Shown: one piece after another, positions 33,936-42,221 of the stretch | How positions within the stretch are numbered: position 1 is the first letter of the stretch | Layout of the letters: each line of letters starts with the position of its first letter | Assembly (NCBI RefSeq): GCF_003935895.2 | Contig: NZ_CP054058.1 | Location: 930,001-994,000 of the forward strand | Direction: 5' to 3' | DNA length: 64,000 nucleotides | From: Scandinavium goeteborgense | GTDB taxonomy: Bacteria; Pseudomonadota; Gammaproteobacteria; Enterobacterales; Enterobacteriaceae | Notes under the pieces: generated by a model | Databases searched by the model: none | Told to the model about the DNA's origin: nothing | Seen by the model: the letters and a program-made list of their open reading frames with translations, nothing else | Made by a program: the position numbers and the translations under genes

Positions 33936-33966
33936 AATAGAAAGTTGAATAACAGAGAGCTCAGAA

Positions 33967-36261
33967 ATGAAGGTTAATATCGATATCAACGATATGCAGT
34001 ATACCGATGCCTGGCAGGGATTTAACGGCGCGGAGTGGAAGCACAGTATTAACGTTCGTGATTTTATTCAGCAAAACTACACCCCTTACGAAGGCGATGA
34101 ATCTTTTCTCGCTGACGCCACGCCAGCCACCACGGCGCTGTGGGAAAAGGTGATGGCGGGTATTCGCCAGGAAAACGCCACCCATGCGCCGGTGGATTTT
34201 GATACCAACATCGCAACCACCATTACCGCCCATGACGCGGGTTACATCGACCAGCCGCTGGAAAAAATTGTCGGCTTGCAGACGGACAAACCGCTCAAGC
34301 GCGCGCTGCATCCGTTTGGCGGCATCAACATGATCAAAAGCTCGTTCGACGCTTACGGTCGTGAAATGGATGCGCAGTTTGAATACCAGTTCACGTCGCT
34401 GCGTAAAACCCATAACCAGGGCGTGTTTGACGTCTATTCCCCGGAAATGATGCGCTGCCGTAAATCGGGCGTGCTGACCGGTTTGCCGGACGGTTACGGG
34501 CGCGGGCGAATTATTGGCGACTATCGCCGCGTGGCGCTGTACGGCATTACGTATCTGGTGCGCGAACGTGAGTTGCAGTTTGCAGACTTGCAGGGCGCGA
34601 TGGAGCGCGGGGAAGATCTTGAAGCCACCATTCGCCTGCGCGAGGAGCTGTCGGAACACCGCCGCGCGCTGTTGCAGATTCAGGAGATGGCCGCCAAATA
34701 TGGCTCTGACATTTCCCGCCCGGCACAGACCGCGCAAGAGGCCGTACAGTGGGTCTATTTTGCCTATCTGGCGGCGGTGAAATCGCAAAACGGCGGCGCG
34801 ATGTCGCTGGGCCGCACCACCGCGTTCCTCGATATCTACATTGAACGTGACATGCAGGCCGGGCGCCTGAACGAGAAAGACGCCCAGGAGCTGGTCGATC
34901 ACTTCATCATGAAGATTCGGATGGTGCGTTTCCTGCGTACGCCGGAGTTCGACACGCTGTTCTCTGGCGACCCTATCTGGGCCACCGAAGTGATTGGCGG
35001 CATGGGCCTCGATGGCCGCACGCTGGTGACCAAAAGTGCCTTCCGTTACCTGCACACCCTACATACCATGGGGCCTGCGCCGGAGCCGAACCTGACCATT
35101 CTGTGGTCGGAAGCGCTGCCGATTGCCTTCAAGAAATACGCCGCGCAGATGTCGATCCTCACCTCGTCATTACAGTATGAAAACGACGACCTGATGCGCA
35201 GCGATTTTGACAGTGATGACTACGCCATCGCCTGCTGCGTCAGCCCGATGGTGATCGGCAAGCAGATGCAGTTCTTCGGTGCGCGCGCCAATCTGGCGAA
35301 AACGCTGCTGTACGCGATAAACGGTGGCGTGGACGAGAAGCTCAAAATCCAGGTCGGGCCGAAAACAGCCCCTCTGATGGACGACGTGTTGGATTACGAC
35401 ACCGTCATGAGCAGCCTCGACCACTTTATGGACTGGCTGGCGACGCAGTACATCAGCGCCCTGAATCTCATTCACTATATGCATGATAAATATAGCTATG
35501 AGGCCTCGCTGATGGCGCTGCACGACCGCGATGTTTATCGCACCATGGCCTGCGGGATCGCCGGCTTGTCGGTGGCGGCGGATTCGCTGTCGGCGATTAA
35601 GTATGCGAGAGTCAGCCCGGTTCGCGACCACAACGGCCTGGCGGTGGACTTCGTGATTGAGGGGAAATACCCGCAGTACGGCAACAACGACGACCGCGTG
35701 GACGATATCGCCTGCGATTTGGTAGAACGCTTTATGAAGAAGATTAGCGCGCTGCCGACCTACCGCAATGCGGTGCCGACCCAGTCGGTGCTGACCATCA
35801 CCTCGAACGTGGTGTACGGGCAGAAAACCGGTAACACGCCGGACGGACGCCGGGGCGGCACGCCGTTTGCGCCGGGTGCGAACCCTATGCATGGCCGCGA
35901 CCGGAAAGGCGCGGTGGCCTCGTTGACCTCGGTGGCGAAACTGCCGTTCACCTATGCCAAAGACGGCATTTCCTACACCTTCTCGATAGTCCCTACGGCG
36001 CTCGGTAAGGAAGAGGGCAGTCGCAAAACCAACCTCGTCGGGCTGCTCGACGGCTATTTCCATCACGAGGAGCGCATCGAAGGCGGGCAGCATCTGAATG
36101 TCAACGTAATGAACCGCGACATGCTGATGGACGCCATCGAACACCCGGACAATTACCCGAACCTGACGATCCGCGTCTCCGGTTATGCGGTGCGATTCAA
36201 CGCCCTGACCCGAGAACAGCAGCAGGATGTCATCTCCCGGACCTTCACCCAGGCGATTTAA
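33967..36261 (+). CDS. tdcE: TdcE, 2-ketobutyrate/pyruvate formate-lyase
   Basis: This 764-residue glycyl radical enzyme cleaves 2-oxobutyrate to propionyl-CoA and formate. The paired catalytic cysteines lie in AIACCVSPM and the radical glycine is Gly739 in RVSGYAVRF. Activation needs PflA from elsewhere. A strong terminator follows directly, so the operon ends here without tdcF and tdcG. Confidence 0.96.
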   Translation: MKVNIDINDMQYTDAWQGFNGAEWKHSINVRDFIQQNYTPYEGDESFLADATPATTALWEKVMAGIRQENATHAPVDFDTNIATTITAHDAGYIDQPLEKIVGLQTDKPLKRALHPFGGINMIKSSFDAYGREMDAQFEYQFTSLRKTHNQGVFDVYSPEMMRCRKSGVLTGLPDGYGRGRIIGDYRRVALYGITYLVRERELQFADLQGAMERGEDLEATIRLREELSEHRRALLQIQEMAAKYGSDISRPAQTAQEAVQWVYFAYLAAVKSQNGGAMSLGRTTAFLDIYIERDMQAGRLNEKDAQELVDHFIMKIRMVRFLRTPEFDTLFSGDPIWATEVIGGMGLDGRTLVTKSAFRYLHTLHTMGPAPEPNLTILWSEALPIAFKKYAAQMSILTSSLQYENDDLMRSDFDSDDYAIACCVSPMVIGKQMQFFGARANLAKTLLYAINGGVDEKLKIQVGPKTAPLMDDVLDYDTVMSSLDHFMDWLATQYISALNLIHYMHDKYSYEASLMALHDRDVYRTMACGIAGLSVAADSLSAIKYARVSPVRDHNGLAVDFVIEGKYPQYGNNDDRVDDIACDLVERFMKKISALPTYRNAVPTQSVLTITSNVVYGQKTGNTPDGRRGGTPFAPGANPMHGRDRKGAVASLTSVAKLPFTYAKDGISYTFSIVPTALGKEEGSRKTNLVGLLDGYFHHEERIEGGQHLNVNVMNRDMLMDAIEHPDNYPNLTIRVSGYAVRFNALTREQQQDVISRTFTQAI

Positions 36262-36280
36262 AACCGCCATCATGCGCATC

Positions 36281-36312
36281 GGGGCGACGCCTTTTGGCCG
36301 TCGCCCCTTTTT
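36281..36312 (+). terminator. tdc operon terminator
   Basis: GGGGCGACG and CGTCGCCCC form a nine-base stem followed by six Ts, 20 bases after tdcE. Confidence 0.92.
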
Positions 36313-36473
36313 TACCCCTTCATCACGCCGCGTGAATTCCCCGTCTGATGTCTGGCGTGCTGGCGAATAATTGTTCAGACTTAAACTAAAGACATGGTCG
36401 ACGCAGGGATTCTGCTTTAAACTGCGCGCTGCAATTTTTGACATGTTTAACGATTTATTAGGTGGTAATGGCG

Positions 36474-36953
36474 ATGCGCGGGACAATCACAACCTGGTTT
36501 GAAGACAAAGGTTTCGGTTTTATCAAAGATGAAAACGGCGAGAACCGCTATTTTCATGTGATTAAGGTCTCGAACCCTGAGCTGATCAGAAAAGACGCCA
36601 CGGTGACATTCGAGCCAACCACCAACAACAAAGGCCCATCGGCGTTCTCTGTGAAGGTCGATCCTGAGAGCAAATACATCTACATCGCGGGCGAGCGCAT
36701 CAAACTCACGGCGATTAAATCGTTCCTGTCCTTCAACGAAGAAGTGCCAGCCGAAGTCGGGATTGATAAAGAGAACACGGTGCTGTCGGTTGGCGCACTG
36801 ATGCACAACATCCGCCCAAAAGCGGCACCGCAGCCGGGTGAAATGCGCACCGTGAAAAAGCTGGTTATCACCACTTTCCAGGGAACGACGCACATCTTCT
36901 CTGAAGATGAGATTGATATCGACGCCACCATGAAGATGTTGCAGTCGAAGTGA
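36474..36953 (+). CDS. Cold-shock-domain protein with C-terminal extension
   Basis: This 159-residue protein has an N-terminal cold-shock OB-fold (about 1-65; the RNP1 region reads KGFGFIKDENGE) that binds single-stranded nucleic acid. The last 95 residues are a separate, unrecognised domain. The ATG at 36474 lies nine bases after AGGTGG; an in-frame ATG two codons earlier is less well spaced. Not a classical 70-residue Csp. Confidence 0.75.
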   Translation: MRGTITTWFEDKGFGFIKDENGENRYFHVIKVSNPELIRKDATVTFEPTTNNKGPSAFSVKVDPESKYIYIAGERIKLTAIKSFLSFNEEVPAEVGIDKENTVLSVGALMHNIRPKAAPQPGEMRTVKKLVITTFQGTTHIFSEDEIDIDATMKMLQSK

Positions 36954-37017
36954 ACTGCATCTTGCGAAGGGATATCCACATAGCAAAGATAGCGAGTCTT
37001 CTTATTTCCAGAATGGC

Positions 37018-37584
37018 TCATGGTTCAATGTCAACAGGCGTACCGGTTGGCACCTGGCTCCAGATTTCGCGCATTTCGGTATTCGTCACAGCAATACAAC
37101 CCGCGGTCCAGTCGATACGCTGAAGGAGTGGGCTAAGCCATTCCCAACCATTGGGCAGACCGTGGATCATGATATTGTCGCCGGGCGGGTATCCAGCCTC
37201 TTTTGCGGTTTTAATATCTTTCTTATTCGGGTAAGAAATATGCAGGCTGAGGCTGAACCGCGAGTGAGAATTGCGACTGTCGATGAAATAATGACCCTCC
37301 GGCGTTTTCTTGTCGCCTTCACGCTGTTTAGGACCCGCATTCGCCTGCTTACCGAGTGATACGTGATAGCTCGTAAGCTGAACACCCTTACGCATCAGCG
37401 TTAGCGTACGTTCTGACTTATTGATGACAATTAAATCAGCCCGTTGCGTAGTGGGCAGCAGCGTGGGTGGTGACGCATGTCCCCATTTGATCATTATGCG
37501 CGTGTATCCCATCAGGCATAACGCGATGAAAAGAAGCGCGCAACTGACACGCAGTAAACGGGGGTAACGACGGGGTAGATTCAA
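37018..37584 (-). CDS. L,D-transpeptidase (YkuD) family protein
   Basis: This 188-residue protein has an N-terminal membrane anchor or signal (about 12-28) and a YkuD domain with the HGLPNG histidine and the TAGCIAVTN catalytic cysteine (about Cys163). Such enzymes crosslink peptidoglycan or anchor proteins to it in the periplasm; YafK-like members instead cut such links. Which applies is not visible. Confidence 0.82.
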   Translation of the reverse strand: MNLPRRYPRLLRVSCALLFIALCLMGYTRIMIKWGHASPPTLLPTTQRADLIVINKSERTLTLMRKGVQLTSYHVSLGKQANAGPKQREGDKKTPEGHYFIDSRNSHSRFSLSLHISYPNKKDIKTAKEAGYPPGDNIMIHGLPNGWEWLSPLLQRIDWTAGCIAVTNTEMREIWSQVPTGTPVDIEP

Positions 37585-37604
37585 GTGTTTCTGTCCTCAA
37601 GTTT

Positions 37605-37700
37605 TTCCGGACAATTAACAACCTTAAATCGAATTCTTGTTAACCAAAAAAAGCTATAGATTTAATGAATTATTAAGTAAAAACAATTGGTTAATTTCAA
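37605..37700. repeat. A/T-rich direct repeat, copy 1
   Basis: About 95 bases, including GCTATAGATTTA and GAATTATTAAGTAAAAACAA, recur at 39404-39500 in the same orientation. Similarity continues weakly for another 80 bases. It lies in the divergent gap between the L,D-transpeptidase and DUF1294 genes. Confidence 0.8.
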
Positions 37701-37825
37701 TTGATTCAGATGGGTTTTCTGTGGCTGTCGGTGAAACGCCCCAGTTCAAATATCTGCCTGAAACATACTGAATATCGGGTATTATTGCCCTTCTTTTCTG
37801 CTGAGGAGCCGTTACGGCGAAGGAT

Positions 37826-38161
37826 ATGAACCTCAATCGATTCTGTTATTTGCTTCTGGCCTTAGCGGCTATTGGCAGCATATTTTTACCGCATCCTGTA
37901 ATGATGTGGTTTCTGCTGGCCAACGTGCTGACGCTGGTGGTTTACGGTGGGGATAAAATGGCCGCCCGCAATGCGTGGCGTAGAGTGCCGGAGTCCACCT
38001 TGCTGACGTTCGGCTTTGTCGGCGGGTGGCCGGGCGCTATTCTCGGCCAGCAACTCTTTCGGCATAAAACCCAAAAGCAGCCGTTTAAAACCTGGTTCGT
38101 TATCAGTGTGATTTTGAATGTTGCCGTGCTAGTGGCTTTGTATTGGTTCTATCCGTACTGA
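37826..38161 (+). CDS. DUF1294 small membrane protein
   Basis: This 111-residue protein has three or four membrane segments and the YGGDKMAARNAWRRVPE motif typical of DUF1294. Its function is unknown. AAGGAT precedes the start codon directly. Confidence 0.8.
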   Translation: MNLNRFCYLLLALAAIGSIFLPHPVMMWFLLANVLTLVVYGGDKMAARNAWRRVPESTLLTFGFVGGWPGAILGQQLFRHKTQKQPFKTWFVISVILNVAVLVALYWFYPY

Positions 38162-38218
38162 ATGGGCTGCCATGCCTCAGTTCAAAATTGAGTTCAGACT
38201 GCTGACAACGTTCCAAAA

Positions 38219-38307
38219 CGCCCGGCGGCGCTATGCTTGCCAGGCCTACGGTTCAGCGCAGGTTTTTGATGTTGTAGGCCCGATAAGCGTCAGCGCCATC
38301 GGGCAAA
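38219..38307. repeat. BIME: two inverted REP elements
   Basis: CGCCCGGCGGCGCTATGCTT and GTAGGCCCGATAAGCGTCAG are opposing REP units separated by about 35 bases. Confidence 0.8.
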
Positions 38308-38386
38308 AAAGAGCTTACGGTTTTCTTTAATTGTCATTCGTAAGCTGAAGACAAAGCTGCTCTAAGACGAAGCGTGCAAGCCGAAA

Positions 38387-38890
38387 TTATGATTTGGGTA
38401 TTGTTTCCGCATAGGCTTTAGCGGCGGTAATCGCTTTATCATCAAAGATGTTTTGCTCATAGCCATCTGAAACACTGACGACGCGATAGATTTTCCATTT
38501 GCCGTCTTCGAGGCGCAGATAATCACGCAGTTGGCTTTTTTTACCCTCTTCGATCCCCAGCCACACATTCAGTACTTTACCGCCTGCGTAATCTTCCGCA
38601 CCTCCGACTTCCAGATCCGATATCCATTCTGCGGCATAGTCCTGGCTATACGTAAAATAGTCCGCGCTAATAATCTCTTGCTCGTGGATGCTATGAATGT
38701 CTTTAAGCCTCGCCAGAGTATCTCTGGCTATGTATTGCCGCATTTGAGGTGAACACAAATCGTCAGCGCCGTTATCCGAAACATATGCATTGAGATAGAA
38801 GGAATAAAACGCTTTGACCGTGGCTTCCGGTGTCGGGATGTGGGACGCACAGCCGCTCAGAGCGAGCGTTAACAGCAAGATGATACGCAT
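38387..38890 (-). CDS. DUF3828-like lipoprotein
   Basis: This 167-residue protein has a lipoprotein signal ending in the lipobox LSGC and a domain resembling DUF3828, a periplasmic family related to NTF2-like folds. The internal start at 38890 (MRIILLLTLALSGC) is required for the signal peptide. Function unknown. Confidence 0.72.
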   Translation of the reverse strand: MRIILLLTLALSGCASHIPTPEATVKAFYSFYLNAYVSDNGADDLCSPQMRQYIARDTLARLKDIHSIHEQEIISADYFTYSQDYAAEWISDLEVGGAEDYAGGKVLNVWLGIEEGKKSQLRDYLRLEDGKWKIYRVVSVSDGYEQNIFDDKAITAAKAYAETIPKS

Positions 38891-39012
38891 CGAATATTTC
38901 TTTCTCGTTCTAGACAGCGATATGCCAATTGAAGATATCTTCATGGGGCACCCATATATTATGGTTGGCGATTGTCAGACAGGCTTATTCAACAAGACAT
39001 GAGATAATGTAC

Positions 39013-39046
39013 TTTAAGGGGAGCATTCTTTATGGGCTCCCCGTTT
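39013..39046 (+). terminator. Terminator hairpin
   Basis: GGGGAGC and GCTCCCC pair around a ten-base loop, followed on the plus strand by seven Ts. No plus-strand gene reads into it, so it may mark a lost gene. Confidence 0.6.
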
Positions 39047-39278
39047 TTTTGAAAAGCATAAAAATACAGACGATTAAAATGCAGTTCAAAATAACAGCCG
39101 TAATCAAGACTATAAGTGTGTACCAATCAAGCCAGTCTTGCTCCAGCACAAAACCGAACTTCTCAACGTAGTAACCGTATAACTCTAAATCGGGAAGCAA
39201 AAAACAGAGTATTCCATAAATGATGGTCAATGATGTCAGTTCTGTTAACCAAAGGGCTATAAGTTTTGTAGCAGTCAT
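39030..39278 (-). CDS. Small two-helix membrane protein
   Basis: This 82-residue predicted protein has two hydrophobic segments (about 14-32 and 53-76). AGGTG precedes the ATG. Its last codons run into a GGGGAGC/GCTCCCC hairpin. No family is recognised, and it could be a chance frame. Confidence 0.45.
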   Translation of the reverse strand: MTATKLIALWLTELTSLTIIYGILCFLLPDLELYGYYVEKFGFVLEQDWLDWYTLIVLITAVILNCILIVCIFMLFKKTGSP

Positions 39279-39403
39279 TAATACACCTGTATAGTGCCAA
39301 ATGCTTTAAGCTGTGATGATATCAAAATGGGGGGCGATTTTATTAATGCCCTCCAGAGGAACATATAATCTGTGAGGGAAACTAGTGTAATACTGCCATC
39401 GCT

Positions 39404-39500
39404 GTTCCCGGACTATTAACACCCCAAAATCGAATTAAAGCTAACCAAATAATGCTATAGATTTAGTGAATTATTAAGTAAAAACAAGTGGTTAAAATCT
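39404..39500. repeat. A/T-rich direct repeat, copy 2
   Basis: Second copy of the repeat at 37605-37700. The 370-base gap 39279-39648 holds this repeat and no gene. Confidence 0.8.
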
Positions 39501-39648
39501 ATTGATTAGGAGGGGCTTGCCAGGTCTATAAGTGCCACTTCATCGAAATAAATATCCGCCAGAAACTCGCAAAATATCGGCATGCAGACTTCAGCGCGGG
39601 GAACGTTCACGATACCCGCGCTGGATAATATGGGTATGACACTAACGC

Positions 39649-39963
39649 TTACTCAGCCGACATTTCCGTAGTGATTTTCTTATAAGGTGAGCGCATAGGT
39701 CTGGCGATAGGTTTACGCGTTTGTACATCAAAATAGCGGCTCGGCCAGATAGTTGCAGCGTGTACGCCAATCGCATCACTGATAAGCATTTCCCCTTTTG
39801 CCCATGGGCGCGTCAGCGCATTGGCAAGCGTGGACGAACTCAAGCCCGCAGCGCGTGATACCGCTGCCAGTGAGGTGCCTTTTTTACGTAACGCCGCAAT
39901 GATATCGGCAGGATGCCAGTCTTGATGGAAGGGTAGGAAAGTGGGGCTGTGTGAAAGAGTCAT
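39649..39963 (-). CDS. Ner/Nlp (SfsB)-family DNA-binding regulator
   Basis: This 104-residue helix-turn-helix protein (WHPADIIAALRKKGTSLAAV... region, about 16-60) belongs to the family of phage Mu Ner and E. coli Nlp. The start at 39963 has AAGGAG six bases upstream. Its leader contains a C4-like antisense RNA system, so it is probably a regulator left by an older phage or satellite at the same insertion site. Confidence 0.78.
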   Translation of the reverse strand: MTLSHSPTFLPFHQDWHPADIIAALRKKGTSLAAVSRAAGLSSSTLANALTRPWAKGEMLISDAIGVHAATIWPSRYFDVQTRKPIARPMRSPYKKITTEMSAE

Positions 39964-39987
39964 ATACATCTCCTTGTAGTGATAACG

Positions 39988-40022
39988 ACTACCACCAGAG
40001 GTGCAAATCTCTTGGTGGTAGC
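39988..40022 (-). promoter_or_regulatory. Leader hairpin with GTGCAAAT loop before the Ner gene
   Basis: TACCACCAGAG and CTCTTGGTGGTA form a stem with one bulge around the loop GTGCAAAT. Adjacent TTTGCAC at about 40032-40040 is complementary in the other sense. This is the likely target region of the upstream C4-like RNA. Confidence 0.55.
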
Positions 40023-40149
40023 CCAGACAGGGTTTGCACTACCGGCCTACAAGGACACCGGCCAGCCCTGAGGCTGCCCTGCCTGAGCCACCATTGAAGT
40101 TGTGAGTACAGTTTTTGAACTGTCCAAACAGCGGGTGTGCAGAGGCTTT

Positions 40150-40230
40150 GACACTTAATGAAGAACATTAAGTGAATCCTGTAGTTTCTGGCGGGGTGCA
40201 AATCCCGGCTGTAGATTTTGCTACAGCGGG
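40150..40230 (-). ncRNA. C4/CI-like antisense RNA (P1/P4 type)
   Basis: Read on the minus strand, this segment has three hairpins: CTGTAG/CTACAG; GGG/CCC enclosing ATTTGCA; and ACTTAATG/CATTAAGT. The short TTTGCAC segment can pair with GTGCAAAC in the Ner leader, just as C4 of phage P1 and CI RNA of P4 pair with targets downstream in their own transcript. Rfam family membership is from memory of the C4 pattern, not a search. Confidence 0.55.
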
Positions 40231-40234
40231 CGAG

Positions 40235-40264
40235 ACTATATCGCAAATCGAAGACGTTAACCAA
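40235..40264 (-). promoter_or_regulatory. Promoter of the C4-like RNA / Ner transcript
   Basis: On the minus strand TTGGTT (40264-40259) and TATAGT (40240-40235) are 18 bases apart, placing the transcript start just before the first hairpin. Confidence 0.6.
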
Positions 40265-40370
40265 CCCGCTAACGGACAGAATGCGACTTGTTTTCCAGAG
40301 AATTTTTTCGTGTTGCAGGGGTTACAACGGCTCTGCGGTGATGGTTCCAGTGGGTGTGTGGAGCACCCAC

Positions 40371-40414
40371 AAAAAAGCCCGCATAACTTTCGCTATGCGG
40401 GCTTTCGACTTCAT
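40371..40414 (-). terminator. Hairpin terminator left of the att site
   Basis: AAAGCCCGCATA and TATGCGGGCTTT pair around an eight-base loop; on the minus strand six Ts follow the stem. Confidence 0.8.
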
Positions 40415-40447
40415 CAAGTGGCTCTGGTAACCATTGATGGAGAATTT

Positions 40448-40487
40448 TGGTGGAGCTGGGGGGATTTGAACCCCCGCCCGAAATTCT
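40448..40487 (-). other. tmRNA (ssrA) 3'-end fragment, probable prophage att site
   Basis: Read on the minus strand the segment is GAATTTCGG, then GGGGGTTCAAATCCCCC, then CAGCTCCACCA, which has the T-arm and acceptor end of tmRNA. Homology stops at once inside the prophage, so no complete ssrA is here. In E. coli ssrA lies on this side of stpA in this orientation, so the intact gene should sit at the far end of the prophage, beyond the window. Confidence 0.75.
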
Positions 40488-41012
40488 TTAACGCTATGAA
40501 ATATAAAGAAAAATAATCATTCAGTTTAAGCGCGTATCTTTGACGTGTACTCTGCATTTTTTAAACATCGTTATCGAAAAATTTCTAACTGTGAATTAAA
40601 TAAAAAGGTCGATTACAAGGCGAACTAAGAATTTATTTAGGATAACAAGAGTATCAAACTAAGAATTTTTTCTGCTTTCATAACATATTGAATTTATTGT
40701 TAAATTTTATTGTGATTTATCATAACTAATTGAATTTAAATAAATAGCACTTTTTGATCCTCTGGTGCATATGGTTTTTTGTTGATAACTTCAATGTTAT
40801 GAACAGACTTATGCACAATTACGTTTTTGACTATGCTGGCTATCAGGCTTATTTGTAAATTATTTTAAAGTCAATGGGTAAAGCATTGCATTAGACATTG
40901 ACAACCATATTTGTGGGTGGCCGGCTTAGCAGTCTTCATGTAATCTTACGGGACTAAAAGAAAAAACTATTGCTACATATTTTTGCTAACCATCTGTTAG
41001 ATAAGGTGTTAA
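40488..41012. other. A/T-rich gap without gene
   Basis: No open frame of note is seen. The strong A/T bias continues into the following cargo genes and probably includes their promoter and integrase arm sites. Confidence 0.6.
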
Positions 41013-41828
41013 ATGCCGCAACCAGCTACTAAAGCGCATCTGATCAGCAAAGAGCTCACTGCATATCTCATTAAAGGTGTCCGTCTCGATGACGTATCCT
41101 TCAGAAGGTATCTTCGTGATGTTGATGCTCTCAAGGACTCAGTGGTTGAAGACTACCTCAAAGCTCTCGTGTTTGGGGCATACGGACGTGAAGCTGATGC
41201 AATTACGCACTTTGAACGTTCATTACAGGTACGCCACAATGAAGTTGTTGCTAGAAACTTCCTTGTTTATTTATCTGATTTTGGAAGTTTAGGAAAAAGC
41301 TTTCTCGCAAGTGTAGATCTTGCTGAGAAATATGTTTCGCCATTTATCTATTTAAACGCCTACGAGAATTCTATTTTTGTTGGAAAAATGAACTTGGCCG
41401 AAAAATATTTTCACTCTTACTCTAAACTGTTCGATAGTGAGGAGCTTGAGACTATGGAAAATAAATTTGATGATGTTTTATTTGAAGTGAATTCCTTTAA
41501 AGAGAGCGCAGGGATATCTACACTCGAATATGAACTTCTTTTCGAAAATATTACTAGCGTAATGGATTCTCATAAAATACATCCAGCTGCAATAAAATTT
41601 TATGATATTTCAGAAGAGAAAGTTAATGCTTTGGTATTAGTTGCTAAAACTTCTGATATTGAACTGCTTGCTGATATGAATGTTGAACTCGCATTCTCGC
41701 TGGCTGAACATGATTGCTTAATGCAAAAAAACTTTTCTTTATGGTTTGAAGCTGAAGAGGAACAAACTGCTGCAAGTTCTGCTTCAGATTTAGTACGTGT
41801 TACAAGGAGTATGCTTAATGCCGGTTAA
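41013..41828 (+). CDS. Unknown cargo protein, TPR-like N-terminal half
   Basis: This 271-residue soluble protein is not recognised. Residues 50-140 look like helical tetratricopeptide-type repeats (GAYGREADAITHFERSLQ is a typical unit). The C-terminal half is acidic. AAGGTG precedes the ATG. It overlaps the following HEPN-like gene by 11 bases, so the two form one operon at the prophage edge next to the integrase, a usual place for accessory defence genes. Its base composition is richer in A/T than the host. Confidence 0.72.
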   Translation: MPQPATKAHLISKELTAYLIKGVRLDDVSFRRYLRDVDALKDSVVEDYLKALVFGAYGREADAITHFERSLQVRHNEVVARNFLVYLSDFGSLGKSFLASVDLAEKYVSPFIYLNAYENSIFVGKMNLAEKYFHSYSKLFDSEELETMENKFDDVLFEVNSFKESAGISTLEYELLFENITSVMDSHKIHPAAIKFYDISEEKVNALVLVAKTSDIELLADMNVELAFSLAEHDCLMQKNFSLWFEAEEEQTAASSASDLVRVTRSMLNAG

Positions 41829-42201
41829 TAGTCATGATTTCCTTGGCTTCGCTAAAGATTGCCATGCTAGAGCAGACGAAATTGGTTACCGTAATGCCAT
41901 CGGTAGAGCATACTACAGTTCTTACCATCATGTTTTGCCTACTATGACAAATGGACCTAAGGACAGTCATCAGGGGCTTATAGACTATTTACAGGGCGAT
42001 GCCTGTCGAGGTCACGAAACCTATGACTCGAAATATATGAGGGGCATCAGTTTCATTCTTACGCAGCTAAAGGCTCAAAGAATTATTGCTGATTATCGAT
42101 TGGATCAGCTCGTCTCTGCAAGGCAGTCAGGATTAGCCATTGGTATGGCTGAACGGTTGATCGATAAATGCTCAGAGATGACCAAATCAATAGCTTCATA
42201 A
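41818..42201 (+). CDS. HEPN-like protein
   Basis: This 127-residue all-helical protein has the motif RAYYSSYH (Arg30 to His37), which fits the Rx4-6H signature of HEPN ribonucleases used in toxin-antitoxin, abortive infection and RNA-cleaving defence systems. AAGGAG lies ten bases before the ATG, inside the upstream gene. Function is inferred from the motif only. The partner may inhibit it or sense infection. Confidence 0.68.
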   Translation: MPVNSHDFLGFAKDCHARADEIGYRNAIGRAYYSSYHHVLPTMTNGPKDSHQGLIDYLQGDACRGHETYDSKYMRGISFILTQLKAQRIIADYRLDQLVSARQSGLAIGMAERLIDKCSEMTKSIAS

Positions 42202-42221
42202 TATAAAGCCACTAAGTGGCT

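Noticed and set aside
33961-35055. Minus-strand open frame of 364 codons
   Set aside because: Antisense to the 5' half of tdcE.
35170-36486. Minus-strand open frame of 438 codons
   Set aside because: Antisense shadow of tdcE; no ribosome site or family.
39989-40264. Minus-strand 91-codon frame as an Icd/Ash-like protein
   Set aside because: It spans the proposed antisense RNA and leader hairpins, and no protein signature is convincing.
40172-40516. Plus-strand open frame of 114 codons
   Set aside because: It crosses the C4-like RNA, a terminator and the att site.
40448-40800. Complete ssrA gene on the minus strand
   Set aside because: Only the last 40 bases match; the rest of the tmRNA is absent.
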